Source: Pantoea brenneri (GTDB taxonomy: Bacteria; Pseudomonadota; Gammaproteobacteria; Enterobacterales; Enterobacteriaceae). Taken from it: DNA of 64,000 nucleotides. The notes under the pieces are model-generated. The model did not search any database, was not told where the DNA came from, and saw only the letters and a list, made by a program, of their open reading frames with translations. Shown here piece after piece: positions 1 through 13,548 of this stretch (its first letter is position 1; each line of letters starts with the position of its first letter). The stretch lies in assembly GCA_002095305.1 (NCBI GenBank), contig MIEI01000001.1, positions 81,503 to 145,502 on the forward strand, in the 5' to 3' direction. The position numbers were made by a program, and so were the translations under genes.

Positions 1-187
1 TGTCGTTCACGCCAGTCTGGTGATTAACCTGGGCACGAATACTGCCGCCCACGGTAAAGTTCAGCCGGCTAAGCGGATCGCCCGCCTGCGGGTCCTATTT
101 TAACAGGGTGATTTCCGCCTGGCTGGCGAAAGGAAGCATTGCCATCAGTGCAGCCACTGCACTCAGAGAAAAAGTACGCATTTTCAT
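1..187 (-). pseudogene. Outer-membrane porin gene, 5' part, interrupted by an in-frame amber codon
   Basis: The reading frame starts at 187 with a typical secretion signal (MKMRTFSLSA...FASQA, then EITLLK) of about 24 residues. It meets TAG at 97-95 after codon 30. The same frame then stays open to the window edge and reads DPQAGDPLSRLNFTVGG, which looks like the first beta-strand of a Gram-negative porin. Restoring a CAG (Gln) codon in place of TAG would give a continuous protein. The change is a substitution, unlike the single-base deletions elsewhere in this window. The C-terminal part lies outside the window, so family and length cannot be settled. It could be a real nonsense mutation or a sequence error; the porin assignment is moderate. 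Confidence 0.55.
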
Positions 188-384
188 TTTATTTATGTCC
201 TGAAGCCGCTCTGGTAATGAGCGGCAGGCATAGTACTGATGAAAAATCTGTACAGGAAGTGTTTCATTTATAAAAATGTGCGAAACGGCGTTATTCGCAC
301 CGAAAGCTAAAAAATTAAGCCAAATCAGCAGCTTTAATTCAAATGCGTCTGTTTCTGATACGCGATTCAGGGCCAGCGAATGCC

Positions 385-412
385 AAAAAAAACGGCCCCC
401 GAAGGAGCCGTT
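385..412 (-). terminator. Rho-independent terminator of carAB
   Basis: On the minus strand an 8-bp stem (ACGGCTCC / GGGGCCGT) with a TTCG loop is followed by a run of eight T. It lies 8 bases after the carB stop codon. Confidence 0.9.
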
Positions 413-419
413 GCGACGA

Positions 420-3647
<3,228 letters not shown>

Positions 3648-3660
3648 GATTAGCTCCTGA

Positions 3661-4809
3661 TTACTTCGCTTTCGAACGGAATGCGTCAATCAATTCAATA
3701 AAGTGGTCAAACAACGGCGCGGCATCGCCCGGTCCAGGACTGGCTTCAGGGTGGCCCTGGAAACTGAAAGCCGGCTTGTCAGTGCGGTGAATGCCCTGCA
3801 CGGTCTTATCAAACAGTGAAATGTGGGTCACACGCAGATTAGTCGGCAGATCGGTTTCATCAACCGCGAATCCGTGGTTCTGCGCGGTAATCATCACGCG
3901 GTTGTTATCGAGATCTTTCACCGGATGGTTACCACCGTGGTGGCCCAGCTTCATCTTGACGGTCTTTGCACCGCTGGCCAGCGCCAGCAACTGGTGGCCG
4001 AGGCAGATACCAAACAGCGGGATATCGGTGTTCAGAAATGCCTGAATGGCGGTGATCGCATAGTCACACGGCTCCGGGTCACCGGGACCGTTGGAGAGGA
4101 AAATGCCATCCGGGTTCAGCTTCAGCACTTCTTCCGCAGACGTCTGAGCCGGCACTACCGTCAGGCGACAGCCGCGATCCACCAGCATCCGCAGAATATT
4201 GCGCTTGGCACCGTAGTCGTAGGCGACCACATGGTAAGGCAGCGCATCGGCTGATGACTGCTCTGGCAGTCCTCCTTCCAGCTGCCAGCTGCCCTGCTGC
4301 CAGCTGTAGGTTTCGGCCGTGCTGACTTCTTTCGCCAGATCCATGCCTTTCAGACCCGGGAACGCCTGGGCTTTTTGCAGCGCCAGCGCTGCATCCGGGT
4401 TGTCACCGGCGATGATGCAGCCGTTTTGCGCCCCTTTCTCGCGCAGTAAGCGAGTCAGCTTACGGGTATCAATATCGGCAATCGCCACAATGTTATTGCG
4501 CTGCAGATAGGCGGATAAGCCCTCTTCACTGCGGAAATTGCTGGCAATCAGCGGCAGGTCGCGAATAACCAGGCCCTGAGCGTGAATCTGACTGGATTCT
4601 TCGTCGGCGGCATTGGCACCGACATTGCCGATATGAGGATAAGTGAGAGTGACGATTTGGCGGGAATAGGAGGGATCAGTGAGGATTTCTTGATAACCGG
4701 TCATTGAGGTGTTGAAAACGACTTCCCCCACTGCCGACCCTGTTGCCCCGATGGCCCGACCGTGGAATTGGGTTCCGTCTTCCAGAACCAAGAGCGCTGA
4801 CTTAATCAA
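3661..4809 (-). CDS. carA: Carbamoyl-phosphate synthase small (glutaminase) subunit, TTG start
   Basis: CarA hydrolyses glutamine and channels ammonia to CarB. The class-I amidotransferase domain occupies the C-terminal half, with the nucleophile Cys in FGICLGHQ and the His-x-Glu pair in HPEASPG. The start is TTG at 4809, preceded by TGGAGGATG. It gives 382 residues beginning with [11 protein letters not shown], identical in length to E. coli CarA, which also starts at UUG. A GTG at 4836 is in frame but lies within the ArgR operator and upstream of the ribosome-binding site, so I reject it. First gene of the carAB operon. Confidence 0.97.
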   Translation of the reverse strand: MIKSALLVLEDGTQFHGRAIGATGSAVGEVVFNTSMTGYQEILTDPSYSRQIVTLTYPHIGNVGANAADEESSQIHAQGLVIRDLPLIASNFRSEEGLSAYLQRNNIVAIADIDTRKLTRLLREKGAQNGCIIAGDNPDAALALQKAQAFPGLKGMDLAKEVSTAETYSWQQGSWQLEGGLPEQSSADALPYHVVAYDYGAKRNILRMLVDRGCRLTVVPAQTSAEEVLKLNPDGIFLSNGPGDPEPCDYAITAIQAFLNTDIPLFGICLGHQLLALASGAKTVKMKLGHHGGNHPVKDLDNNRVMITAQNHGFAVDETDLPTNLRVTHISLFDKTVQGIHRTDKPAFSFQGHPEASPGPGDAAPLFDHFIELIDAFRSKAK

Positions 4810-4820
4810 AACATCCTCCA

Positions 4821-4858
4821 GGGAATAAACAGTCACAATATCTGCATATTAATTCAAA
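4821..4858 (-). promoter_or_regulatory. Tandem ArgR operators (ARG boxes) over carAB promoter P2
   Basis: Minus-strand motifs TGAATTAATATGCA (4843-4856) and GTGACTGTTTATTC (4823-4836) resemble the ARG box and are spaced as a tandem pair, as in E. coli carAB. They overlap the start region of the proximal promoter, whose -10 is probably TACTAT at 4859-4864. Arginine-dependent repression is inferred from the arrangement. Confidence 0.75.
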
Positions 4859-4864
4859 ATAGTA
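4859..4864 (-). promoter_or_regulatory. Probable -10 of carAB promoter P2
   Basis: TACTAT sits directly upstream of the ARG boxes, where the arginine-controlled P2 promoter lies in E. coli. I see no good -35 match 16-18 bases upstream. Confidence 0.5.
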
Positions 4865-4918
4865 GCCTGAATCAATGCAAAAACCGCCTGAATTGTCGAT
4901 TTTTGGCAAATTGCGCGC

Positions 4919-4947
4919 ATTCTAATGATCGACCTGGTACTTGTCTA
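4919..4947 (-). promoter_or_regulatory. carAB distal promoter P1
   Basis: Minus strand: -35 TAGACA (4947-4942), 17-bp spacer, -10 TAGAAT (4924-4919), then a GC-rich discriminator GCGCGC. The discriminator suggests stringent or UTP-sensitive control, as known for E. coli carP1. Confidence 0.8.
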
Positions 4948-5031
4948 CCCTGAGCCGGAATTTTTTTACTATTATCTGCCTTCTGAACATGAAACCGCGC
5001 ATAAGCGGCAAAAATAGAGGAAAACTCGGCG

Positions 5032-5047
5032 GAATAATCGTTTGCCA
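5032..5047 (-). promoter_or_regulatory. Candidate PurR box upstream of carP1
   Basis: Minus strand TGGCAAACGATTATTC matches the GCAAACG core and following T-rich half of the PurR operator. PurR control of carAB is known in E. coli; here the call rests on the sequence match and position. Confidence 0.6.
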
Positions 5048-5088
5048 GACGGTAAAAAAGCGAAACAGCCAGCAGGAGACTGTTATTT

Positions 5089-5104
5089 TTGACCAAATGG
5101 TCAA
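5089..5104. promoter_or_regulatory. RutR operator upstream of carAB
   Basis: TTGACCAAATGGTCAA is a perfect palindrome identical to the RutR consensus TTGACCA-NN-TGGTCAA. RutR responds to uracil and thymine and acts on carAB P1 in E. coli. The site lies about 145 bp upstream of the P1 -10. The stretch 4865-5200 holds no gene; apart from these control sites it is AT-rich upstream DNA. Confidence 0.85.
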
Positions 5105-5201
5105 AAACAGCGAAAGCGACAGAAAAAGATCACAGCAAATAACGAAAAATAAAACTTCCGAGAGGAATTTTATCAGAGAGGATTATTTTTTATAAAATTA
5201 A

Positions 5202-5221
5202 GGGCAATGAAAACATTGCCC
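5202..5221 (-). terminator. Probable dapB terminator
   Basis: Perfect 8-bp inverted repeat GGGCAATG / CATTGCCC with a 4-base loop, 56 bases beyond the dapB stop. On the minus strand it is followed by a T-rich tract (TTAATTTTAT). Confidence 0.7.
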
Positions 5222-5277
5222 CTTTTCAATCAAGCTATTACCGATTGAAATAACCACATCACGATGGTTCACAACAC

Positions 5278-6099
<822 letters not shown>

Positions 6100-6261
6100 T
6101 CATTCCTAAAACAAAACTATGCATCCAAAGCGTGATCAGGTTAACCACGAGTTAACAGGCACGCCACTATTAATCAGGGATAATAAGAATTTTATGCCAG
6201 CCGCGCACGATTATCAGTAAAAGCAATCGCGATGGCGTAAAGTGCCGTGTCGGCTGTATAG

Positions 6262-6294
6262 AAAAACAAAAAAGGCCGAACTGAGTCGGCCTTT
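6262..6294 (-). terminator. Terminator of the ileS-lspA-fkpB-ispH operon
   Basis: 9-bp stem AAAGGCCGA / TCGGCCTTT (6271-6294) with a 6-base loop. T-rich sequence flanks it on both strands, so it could also stop transcription entering from the dapB side. Confidence 0.85.
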
Positions 6295-6316
6295 ATTTTT
6301 GAATTACATCAGAAGG

Positions 6317-7270
6317 TTACTGCACTTCACGTACATCGACGCGCAGCTCTTTCGGCACTTCGAAGACGATATTCTCTTCCCGGCCAATCAGCTCAATCGC
6401 CGCTTCGCCGCCCATCTCACGCAAACGCTGGATCACCTGCTGCACCAGAATATCCGGCGCAGAGGCACCCGCGGTGACGCCGATGCACTCAACGCCCTTG
6501 ACCCACTCTTCCTGAATATCATCTGCCGAGTCAATCAGCTTCGCCAGCTTACCGGCACGCTGTGCCAGTTCCGCCAGGCGGTTAGAGTTGGACGAGTTCT
6601 TCGAGCCGACCACCAGCACCACGTCTGCGTCACGCGCCAGAGTACGTACGGCTTCCTGGCGGTTGGTAGTGGCGTAGCAAATATCATCTTTGCGCGGCCC
6701 GATAATCGACGGAAAACGCTGACGCAGCGCGTCAATGATATCAGAGGTATCGTCCACCGACAGCGTGGTCTGGGTCATGAAGCTGAGATTGCTCTCGTCT
6801 TTAACCGTCAGCTTAAACACATCTTCCGGCGACTCGACCAGGTACATTCCACCGTTGGGGTTGTTGTACTGCCCCATGGTGCCTTCTACTTCCGGATGAC
6901 CAGCGTGACCAATCAGAATCGCTTCCACACCCTTACGGCTGGCGCGGGCCACTTCCATATGCACTTTGGTCACCAGTGGACAGGTAGCGTCAAATAGCAT
7001 GGTGAGATTGCGCGCTTTGGCTTCTGCGCGCACGGCCTGAGAAACACCGTGCGCAGAGAAAATCAGAATCGCGTCATCCGGCACTTCGCTGATCTCTTCA
7101 ATAAAGATCGCACCACGCTCACGCAGGCTGTTGACCACGTAGCGGTTGTGCACCACTTCATGACGCACATAGATCGGCGCACCATACATCTCCAGTGCGC
7201 GCTCGACAATACTGATTGCCCGATCAACGCCAGCGCAGAAACCGCGCGGATTAGCCAACAGGATTTGCAT
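6317..7270 (-). CDS. ispH: 4-hydroxy-3-methylbut-2-enyl diphosphate reductase
   Basis: IspH performs the last step of the MEP isoprenoid pathway, making IPP and DMAPP with a [4Fe-4S] cluster. The three cluster cysteines are visible: Cys12 in NPRGFCAGV, one in FDATCPLV and one in DDICYATT. The start at 7270 gives [11 protein letters not shown] and 317 residues (E. coli: 316); the longer in-frame extension has no family match and runs through fkpB. The start codon lies inside fkpB, whose stop is at 7251, giving a 20-base overlap that suggests translational coupling. Last gene of the ribF-ileS-lspA-fkpB-ispH group. Confidence 0.97.
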   Translation of the reverse strand: MQILLANPRGFCAGVDRAISIVERALEMYGAPIYVRHEVVHNRYVVNSLRERGAIFIEEISEVPDDAILIFSAHGVSQAVRAEAKARNLTMLFDATCPLVTKVHMEVARASRKGVEAILIGHAGHPEVEGTMGQYNNPNGGMYLVESPEDVFKLTVKDESNLSFMTQTTLSVDDTSDIIDALRQRFPSIIGPRKDDICYATTNRQEAVRTLARDADVVLVVGSKNSSNSNRLAELAQRAGKLAKLIDSADDIQEEWVKGVECIGVTAGASAPDILVQQVIQRLREMGGEAAIELIGREENIVFEVPKELRVDVREVQ

Positions 7271-7721
7271 CGTTCGCCTCCAGCGCTGGATCAATTTCCA
7301 GCACCTCAATATCAAACTGAATGCGATGGCCTGCCAGCGGATGGTTGAAATCCACAGTGATGGAATCACCCGAGACTTCACGGATCACGCCTGGCATTTC
7401 GCTGCCGCCCATGCCGGTAAACAGCATAATGGCACCCACTTCTGGCTCGCCCGCATCGATAAAATCACGCCGGGAGAAGTACTGAATCAGATCAGGACTG
7501 ACGTTACCGAACGCCTCTTCCGGTGCCAGGGTGAACTGTTTAGTTTCACCGGCTTTCAGCCCGAGCAACGCCTGTTCCAGCGCGGCCGACAGGCTGCCAT
7601 CGCCCAGACGAAACAGCGCCGGCTTACCGTTTGCACGGGTCGATTCCGCCGTCGAGCCATCTTCCAGCTTCAGCGTAAAATGCACCAACACCGCGCTGTC
7701 GCGCTGTACAGACTCACTCAT
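7251..7721 (-). CDS. fkpB: FKBP-type peptidyl-prolyl cis-trans isomerase (SlpA type)
   Basis: This is a small cytoplasmic prolyl isomerase/chaperone of the SlpA subfamily. Family hallmarks are MSESVQ.. at the start, the core [10 protein letters not shown], the flap insert with [10 protein letters not shown], and FNHPLAGH near the end. ATG at 7721 is used because AGGGTAAG precedes it; a GTG one codon upstream is possible. The protein is 156 residues, against 149 in E. coli. It does not stop after the family terminus IDPALEA but runs seven residues further (NDANPVG) into ispH in another frame. Confidence 0.95.
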   Translation of the reverse strand: MSESVQRDSAVLVHFTLKLEDGSTAESTRANGKPALFRLGDGSLSAALEQALLGLKAGETKQFTLAPEEAFGNVSPDLIQYFSRRDFIDAGEPEVGAIMLFTGMGGSEMPGVIREVSGDSITVDFNHPLAGHRIQFDIEVLEIDPALEANDANPVG

Positions 7722-7724
7722 CAC

Positions 7725-8231
7725 TTACCCTTTCTGTTTTGCCTGTTTGCCGGTAGGGCTGAGAAAGCCCTCCAGCACCACTAACGCCGCACCAATACAG
7801 ATGCCGCAGTCAGCGATATTAAATGTAGCGAAGTGCCAGTTACCGACGTAGAAATCGATAAAATCGACCACAAAGCCGTGATAAGAGCGATCGAACAGGT
7901 TGCCTATCGCCCCGCCGATGATCAACGCATAAGCGATGTTGGCGATCTTCTGACTGGCACGGTTGCGATACATCATCACCAGCAGCGAGACCACAATTGC
8001 CAGCGCGATGCCGGCAAAGAACCAGCGCTGCCAGCCACCTTTGTCCGCCAGGAAACTGAACGCCGCACCGTAGTTGTGGGCGTAAAACAGGTTCAGGAAC
8101 GGTATCAGCGGCTGCGTTTCGTGCAGCATCATGTTGTTCATCACCCACTGCTTACTGGCGAAGTCGACAACAATTACCACCAGCACCAGCCACAGCCAGC
8201 GCAATCCGGTTGATAAAATAGGTTTACGCAT
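7725..8231 (-). CDS. lspA: Lipoprotein signal peptidase (signal peptidase II)
   Basis: LspA cleaves the signal peptide of diacylglyceryl-modified prolipoproteins in the inner membrane. The 168-residue protein has four hydrophobic segments. The conserved blocks are present: [23 protein letters not shown] and FNIAD, the last two carrying the catalytic aspartates. Its ATG overlaps the ileS stop (TGATG), the usual coupling in this operon. The residues after FNIAD (CGI) differ slightly from the E. coli form but keep the key Asp. Confidence 0.97.
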   Translation of the reverse strand: MRKPILSTGLRWLWLVLVVIVVDFASKQWVMNNMMLHETQPLIPFLNLFYAHNYGAAFSFLADKGGWQRWFFAGIALAIVVSLLVMMYRNRASQKIANIAYALIIGGAIGNLFDRSYHGFVVDFIDFYVGNWHFATFNIADCGICIGAALVVLEGFLSPTGKQAKQKG

Positions 8232-11046
8232 CAGGCAAATTTACGCTCTTCACCGTTACCGGCTACGTTGGTATAACAACGACCGCAGACCTCAGCGTGC
8301 TCCGGGTTCTGACCGACGTCGGTAGTGTAATGCCAGCAGCGCTGACATTTCTCGCCTTCCGCTTTATGCAGGGCAATTTTCAGACCTTTCAGCAATTCGC
8401 TCTGCTGCGCTTCGTCGTTCGCCAGGGCGTAATCCGCCACCTGCGCACCTGAGGTCAGCAGCACAAAGCGTAGCTCATTGCCCAGCGCCTGCAGTTTAGC
8501 TGCCAGCTCCGGCTCGGCATACAGTGTCACCGTTGCTTCCAGTGCACCACCGATGCGTTTGTCGGCACGCGCCTGCTCAATCACCTTGTTCACTTCACCG
8601 CGTACTTGCAGCAGCTCAGCCCAGTAGGCGTCGTTCAGCGCTTCATTGTCCGCCAGGCCAAACAGGCCCTGGTACCACTCTTCGGTGAAGACGTACTGAG
8701 CGCGTTCGCCTGGCAGGTAGCCCCAGATCTCATCCGCAGTAAACGACATGATCGGTGCCATCCAGCGCACCAGCGCTTCAACGATGTGCCACAGCGCGGT
8801 CTGACAGCTGCGACGCGCCAGGCTGTCGCCTTTGGCGGTGTACTGACGGTCTTTGATGATGTCGAGATAGAAGCTGCCCATCTCCACCGAACAAAACTGC
8901 ATCAGACGCTGAATCACTTCATGGAAGTCGTAGTTTTCGTAGGAGGCGGTGATATCGGCCTGGGCCGCCTGTGCGCGGCCCACTGCCCAGCGATCCACGA
9001 CCACCATCTCTTCCGGCTGCACCAGATCGGTGGCCGGATTGAAACCGCTGAGGTTAGCCAGCAGGAAACGTGCGGTGTTGCGGATACGACGATAGGCATC
9101 GGCAGAGCGTTTCAGGATCTCATCCGAAACCGCCATTTCGCCAGAGTAATCGGTAGAGGCGACCCACAGACGCAGAATATCAGCGCCCAGTTTGTTCATC
9201 ACATCCTGCGGCGACACGGTGTTGCCGATCGATTTCGACATCTTACGGCCCTGACCATCCACGGTGAAACCGTGCGTCAGTACCTGACGATAAGGCGCTT
9301 TGCCTTTCATCGCCGTCGAGATCATCAGTGAAGACATAAACCAGCCGCGATGCTGATCCGAGCCTTCCAGATACATATCCGGGGTGTGACCGCCAAATTC
9401 AGGACGCGCATCGACCACCGAATAGCTGGTTGAACCGGAGTCAAACCAGACGTCCAGGGTGTCAGGCACCTTAACGTAGTGATCGGCATCGTCGCCCATC
9501 AGGTCACGCGGATCGAGATCCCACCACGCCTGAATGCCATCCTGCTCAACGCGCTGCGCCACTTTCTCCATCAGCGACAGGGTGTCCGGATGCAGCTGCT
9601 CTGTCTCTTTATGGACGAACAGCGCCATCGGCACGCCCCAGGTAGCTGACGCGAGATGCACCAGTCAGGACGGTTAGCCACCATTGATTCAATACGCGCC
9701 TGGCCCCAGTCCGGGATCCACTGCACGCCTTTGATCTCCTGCAGCGACTGCGCACGCAGGCCTTTCTGATCCATGCTGATGAACCATTGCGGCGTGGCAC
9801 GGAAGATAATGGGCGTTTTGTGACGCCAGCAGTGCGGATAGCTGTGCAGCAGTTTCTCAACGTGCAGCAGCGCGCCTTTCTCTTTCAGCAGCTCAACGAT
9901 CATGTCGTTGGCTTTAAATACGTTGACCCCATCCAGCGTCGGATAGGTGCCTGGCAGATAGCTGCCATCCGGGCCGACCGGATTGGCGGTTTCGATGCCA
10001 TATTTCTGGCCGATGACATAGTCATCCGGGCCGTGGCCAGGCGCCGTGTGTACCGCACCGGTACCGGCTTCCAGCGTCACGTGATCGCCCAACACCACCA
10101 GCGACTGAATCGCCAGGAACGGATGCTGGAATTTCTGCAGCTCCAGCGCCGCGCCTTTGCATTCGCCCAGCACACGCCATTCGCTGACGCCCGCGCGCTT
10201 CATCACGCTTTCGACCAGATCTTTCGCCAGGATCAGCGCACGACCGTCGATCTGCAGCAACTGATAGTCAAATTCCGCGTTTAACGAGATGGCGCGGTTA
10301 GCCGGCAGCGTCCACGGCGTGGTGGTCCAGATCACCAGTGAAATCGGACCCTCAACCTGCGCAGCGCCAAAGGCCTGACGTACCGCATCGGCATCAATAG
10401 CGTTGAACATCACGTCAATCGAAGGGGAAGTCTTGTCGTAGTACTCTACTTCCGCTTCTGCCAGCGCAGAACGGCAATCAAGGCACCAGTGCACCGGCTT
10501 GGCGCCTTTGTGCAGGTGGCCGTTGTCGATGATTTTACCCAGCGCGCGAATGATGTTGGCTTCGGTCGCAAAGTCCATCGTCAGGTAAGGACGATCCCAG
10601 TCGCCCAGCACGCCCAGACGGATAAAGTCCGCTTTCTGGCCTTCAACCTGTTCGGCGGCATATTTACGACACGCTGCGCGGAACTCGGCAGCGCTGACCT
10701 TCTCGCCTGGCTTGCCGATCATCTGCTCAACTTTGTGTTCGATAGGCAGACCGTGGCAGTCCCAGCCCGGTACGTACGGCGAGTCATAGCCCGCCATGCC
10801 TTTCGACTTGACGATAATGTCTTTCAGAATCTTGTTAACGGAGTGACCAATATGAATGCTGCCGTTCGCATACGGAGGGCCATCATGCAGGATAAAGGTT
10901 TTTTTCCCTTTTTTGGCTTCGCGGATAATGCCGTACAGGTTGTCAGCATTCCAGCGTTGCAACATTCCCGGTTCGCGTTTGGCCAGATCGCCACGCATCG
11001 GGAATCCCGTTTCCGGCAAATTCAGGGTAGATTTATAGTCACTCAT
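8231..11046 (-). CDS. ileS: Isoleucine-tRNA ligase, interrupted by a single-base deletion
   Basis: IleS charges tRNA-Ile and is essential. The N-terminal part (11046 down to about 9645) has the class-I signature HIGH at residues 65-68. The C-terminal part carries KMSKS ([10 protein letters not shown]), the anticodon-binding domain and the terminal Cys4 zinc site (CQRCWHY ... CGRCYTN). The frame breaks at 9644/9645: the conserved CISRQRTWGVPM is encoded as CISRQ, then one base is missing (CAGC-TACC, where CAGCGTACC is expected), then TWGVPM continues in another frame. Adding one base restores a protein of about 938 residues, the E. coli length. For an essential gene, a sequence error is the likeliest reading. 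Confidence 0.95.
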
Positions 11047-11075
11047 CAGATTCTCGATTCCGTTTTTCGCTCAGG

Positions 11076-12002
11076 TTAACGCCCGAAGAACTGCCGGGCC
11101 GTTACCACATCTTTCGCAATTTGTTCTTTCAACGCCTCCAGTGAGGCAAAGCGCTGCTCGTTTCGTAATTTCTGCTTCAGCACCACGTCAATGTGCCGGC
11201 CATATAGATTCATATTGATGTCAAGCAGGTGAACTTCAAGCTGCTGGCGTAAACCTTTTACGGTCGGACGGGTGCCAATGTTGGCCACGCCGGGGATCGG
11301 CTCAGGCGTCAGGCCATGAACCTCAACCGCATAAACGCCTTTCACCGGCGAAACGCTGCGGCGCAGAGGAAGGTTAGCGGTCGGAAAACCCAGCGTGCGT
11401 CCCAGTGCATCACCGTGCACCACACGACCTGAAATACTAAAAGGGTGGCCTAACAGCGATTGCGCCAGCGCTAAGTCATCTGCGGCCAGTGCCTGACGCA
11501 CGGCGGTGCTGCTGATGCGCTTGCCGCCGTCACAGAAGGTTTCAGTGCTGACAACATCAAAGCCATACTCCGCACCGGCTTTCTGTAATAACAGGAAATC
11601 GCCCTGGCGACCAGCGCCGAAGCGGAAGTCATCGCCCACCGCGAGGTATTTCACGTCGAGTTTTTCAACTAATAATTCGCTGATAAAACTCTGCGCCGAC
11701 AGCGCCGCAAAACGGCGATCAAAGCGAACGCACAGCACTTTATCGACACCGGCTTCAGCCAGATAGCGCAGTTTTTCACGCAGACGCGTCAGGCGCGCCG
11801 GGGCTTTGTCGCCAGCAAACAGTTCCAGCGGTTGCGGTTCAAAAACCATCACCACCACCGGTAAATTACGCTTCCGTCCCTCTTCACACAGGCGGGACAT
11901 CAGCGCCTGATGACCGCGGTGCACGCCATCGAAATTACCAATGGTCAGAACGCAGCCGCGATGCTGCTCGTTAAGATTATGAATACCGCGGATAAACTTC
12001 AT
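11076..12002 (-). CDS. ribF: Bifunctional riboflavin kinase / FAD synthetase
   Basis: RibF converts riboflavin to FMN and FMN to FAD. The 308-residue protein (E. coli: 313) has the N-terminal nucleotidyltransferase motif GNFDGVHRGHQ (about residues 22-32). The C-terminal flavokinase domain shows LGFPTANL and IGTRPTV. It lies 29 bases upstream of ileS in the same direction, the conserved ribF-ileS arrangement, and diverges from rpsT. Confidence 0.97.
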   Translation of the reverse strand: MKFIRGIHNLNEQHRGCVLTIGNFDGVHRGHQALMSRLCEEGRKRNLPVVVMVFEPQPLELFAGDKAPARLTRLREKLRYLAEAGVDKVLCVRFDRRFAALSAQSFISELLVEKLDVKYLAVGDDFRFGAGRQGDFLLLQKAGAEYGFDVVSTETFCDGGKRISSTAVRQALAADDLALAQSLLGHPFSISGRVVHGDALGRTLGFPTANLPLRRSVSPVKGVYAVEVHGLTPEPIPGVANIGTRPTVKGLRQQLEVHLLDINMNLYGRHIDVVLKQKLRNEQRFASLEALKEQIAKDVVTARQFFGR

Positions 12003-12163
12003 GGCTGACTCAAACCGGTGGAAATCGGCGGATTATACCCTTGAAACCGGCTAAGGTTAACCCGTCAGCACGCCTTTCATGCTTAACGGTGCGCATTTAC
12101 TGGCGCGGAGGCCGCGGATAAGAATTTTGTCGCGAAATACTGTATTCAGCGAGGGGAAGCTGG

Positions 12164-12261
12164 TAGAATCTTGCGCCATCAAATACGTAACCGAGTGCTG
12201 CTCATAGAGCGACGCTTATTTGCACAAATCCATTGACAAAATCAGGTTGGAAGGGCATAGT
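12164..12261 (+). promoter_or_regulatory. rpsT promoters
   Basis: The proximal promoter is clear: -35 TTGACA (12233-12238), 17-bp spacer, -10 CATAGT (12256-12261). A second upstream -10 (TAGAAT, 12164-12169) followed by a C-rich discriminator is likely the distal promoter, as E. coli rpsT has two. The rest of 12003-12308 shows no gene. Confidence 0.75.
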
Positions 12262-12308
12262 CCTCGGCCTTTGATTTGTCTCTATAGAACACATTTGGGA
12301 GTTGGACC

Positions 12309-12572
12309 TTGGCTAATATCAAATCAGCTAAGAAACGCGCCGTAACATCTGAGAAACGCCGTAAGCATAACGCTAGCCGCCGCTCTATGATGCGTACCTT
12401 CGTTAAGAAAGTATACGCGGCGATCGCTTCAGGCGACAAAGCTGCTGCGCAGAACGCATTCAATGAAATGCAACCAATCGTGGACCGTCAGGCTGCTAAA
12501 GGTCTGATCCACAAAAACAAAGCTGCACGTTATAAAGCAAACCTGACTGCACAGATCAACAAACTGGCTTAA
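12309..12572 (+). CDS. rpsT: 30S ribosomal protein S20, TTG start
   Basis: S20 is a primary 16S rRNA-binding protein of the small subunit. The 87-residue, Lys/Arg-rich protein begins [10 protein letters not shown] and ends TAQINKLA. Initiation is at TTG (12309) after GGGAGTTGGACC, exactly as in E. coli, where the weak UUG start is part of S20 feedback control. A hairpin terminator follows 30 bases downstream. Confidence 0.98.
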   Translation: MANIKSAKKRAVTSEKRRKHNASRRSMMRTFVKKVYAAIASGDKAAAQNAFNEMQPIVDRQAAKGLIHKNKAARYKANLTAQINKLA

Positions 12573-12601
12573 TCGCCGCTTGTTCATCGCTTTGTTGAAA
12601 G

Positions 12602-12628
12602 AACCGGCTTTTACGCCGGTTTTTTTTC
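12602..12628 (+). terminator. rpsT terminator, shared with the 3' end of nhaR
   Basis: Stem AACCGGC (12602-12608) / GCCGGTT (12615-12621) followed by T8. The nhaR stop codon (12611-12613) lies inside the hairpin loop, so the convergent genes share this element. Confidence 0.88.
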
Positions 12629-13528
12629 GTCTGTAACAGGGCGTGGAAACAGCGTGCTGAAGTCTGCATGACAGATGCGCTGTACCGCCGGATGCTGAAT
12701 CATTCGCTCAGCAAAGATGATGTGATACTCCTCTAATACCGTATCCAGCCGCCCGACCTCTTCGATCACCTCACGCTGCCAGATATCCTGCCGGTCCAGC
12801 ACCGGAGCGACAAAAATGGCATTCTGCCCGGCCCCGAACGCTTTCATTAACGCCGCATCATCAAATTCGCCCAGGATGTCGACCTGCAATCCCTGACTAT
12901 TGATCCAGTTAAGAATCTTACGTCCCAGCATCGAACGGCGTCCCGGAATCAACAGCCGGCGCGTCTCCAGACAGGCCGGAAAAGGCCGCTCGGGCAGCGG
13001 CAGCGTTGACCAGAAGCTGACCGGACACTCGCCCAGCTTGACCGAAAACAGCCCCTCCTGCTGGGTCGAATCGATCGGGCAGTCAGAGATAATCATATCC
13101 AGCTTGTGCTGGCTGAGCTGCTCCAGCAGCATTTCATGGGTCGACTCAAAGCAGCGCAGATGAATCTTCTCATCCGCCACCACCGCCGTCTCCAGCACCT
13201 TGCTCACCAGTTGTTTAGACAGCGCGTCCGCCACGCCGACGTCAAACAGCAGATGCGACTCTTTGCGGTAGTTAACGATATCCAGCATCTCCTGGCCGAG
13301 CATGAACATCCGGTCCGCATAGCGGAACACCAGCTGTCCCAGCTCGGTCGGCACCAGCCCGCGCCCCTGCCGGCGGAACAGCTTGCCCTGCAGGCGCTCC
13401 TCAAGCGCCTTAATCTGTCCGGTGATGGTTTGCGGCGTCAGGGAGAGCGCCTCAGCGGCACCGACAATCGATCCGGTCCGGCAGGCGTGCCAGAAGTAGT
13501 AGAGATGATTGTAGTTAATGTGCGACAT
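12611..13528 (-). CDS. nhaR: LysR-family transcriptional activator of nhaA
   Basis: NhaR is a LysR-type activator that senses Na+ and induces nhaA. The N-terminal winged helix-turn-helix spans roughly residues 5-65 ([21 protein letters not shown]), followed by the periplasmic-binding-like sensor domain. Long blocks match E. coli NhaR. ATG at 13528 is preferred over the adjacent ATG at 13531 because GAGGA lies at better spacing. It sits 20 bases after nhaA on the same strand, the standard nhaAR unit. Length 305 residues (E. coli: 301). Confidence 0.96.
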   Translation of the reverse strand: MSHINYNHLYYFWHACRTGSIVGAAEALSLTPQTITGQIKALEERLQGKLFRRQGRGLVPTELGQLVFRYADRMFMLGQEMLDIVNYRKESHLLFDVGVADALSKQLVSKVLETAVVADEKIHLRCFESTHEMLLEQLSQHKLDMIISDCPIDSTQQEGLFSVKLGECPVSFWSTLPLPERPFPACLETRRLLIPGRRSMLGRKILNWINSQGLQVDILGEFDDAALMKAFGAGQNAIFVAPVLDRQDIWQREVIEEVGRLDTVLEEYHIIFAERMIQHPAVQRICHADFSTLFPRPVTDEKKPA

Positions 13529-13548
13529 CATTCCTCACTCCCAGCTGC

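Noticed and set aside
4872..5195. Short open frames in the carA upstream region
   Set aside because: They overlap promoter P1 and the PurR and RutR sites and have no ribosome-binding site or conserved sequence.
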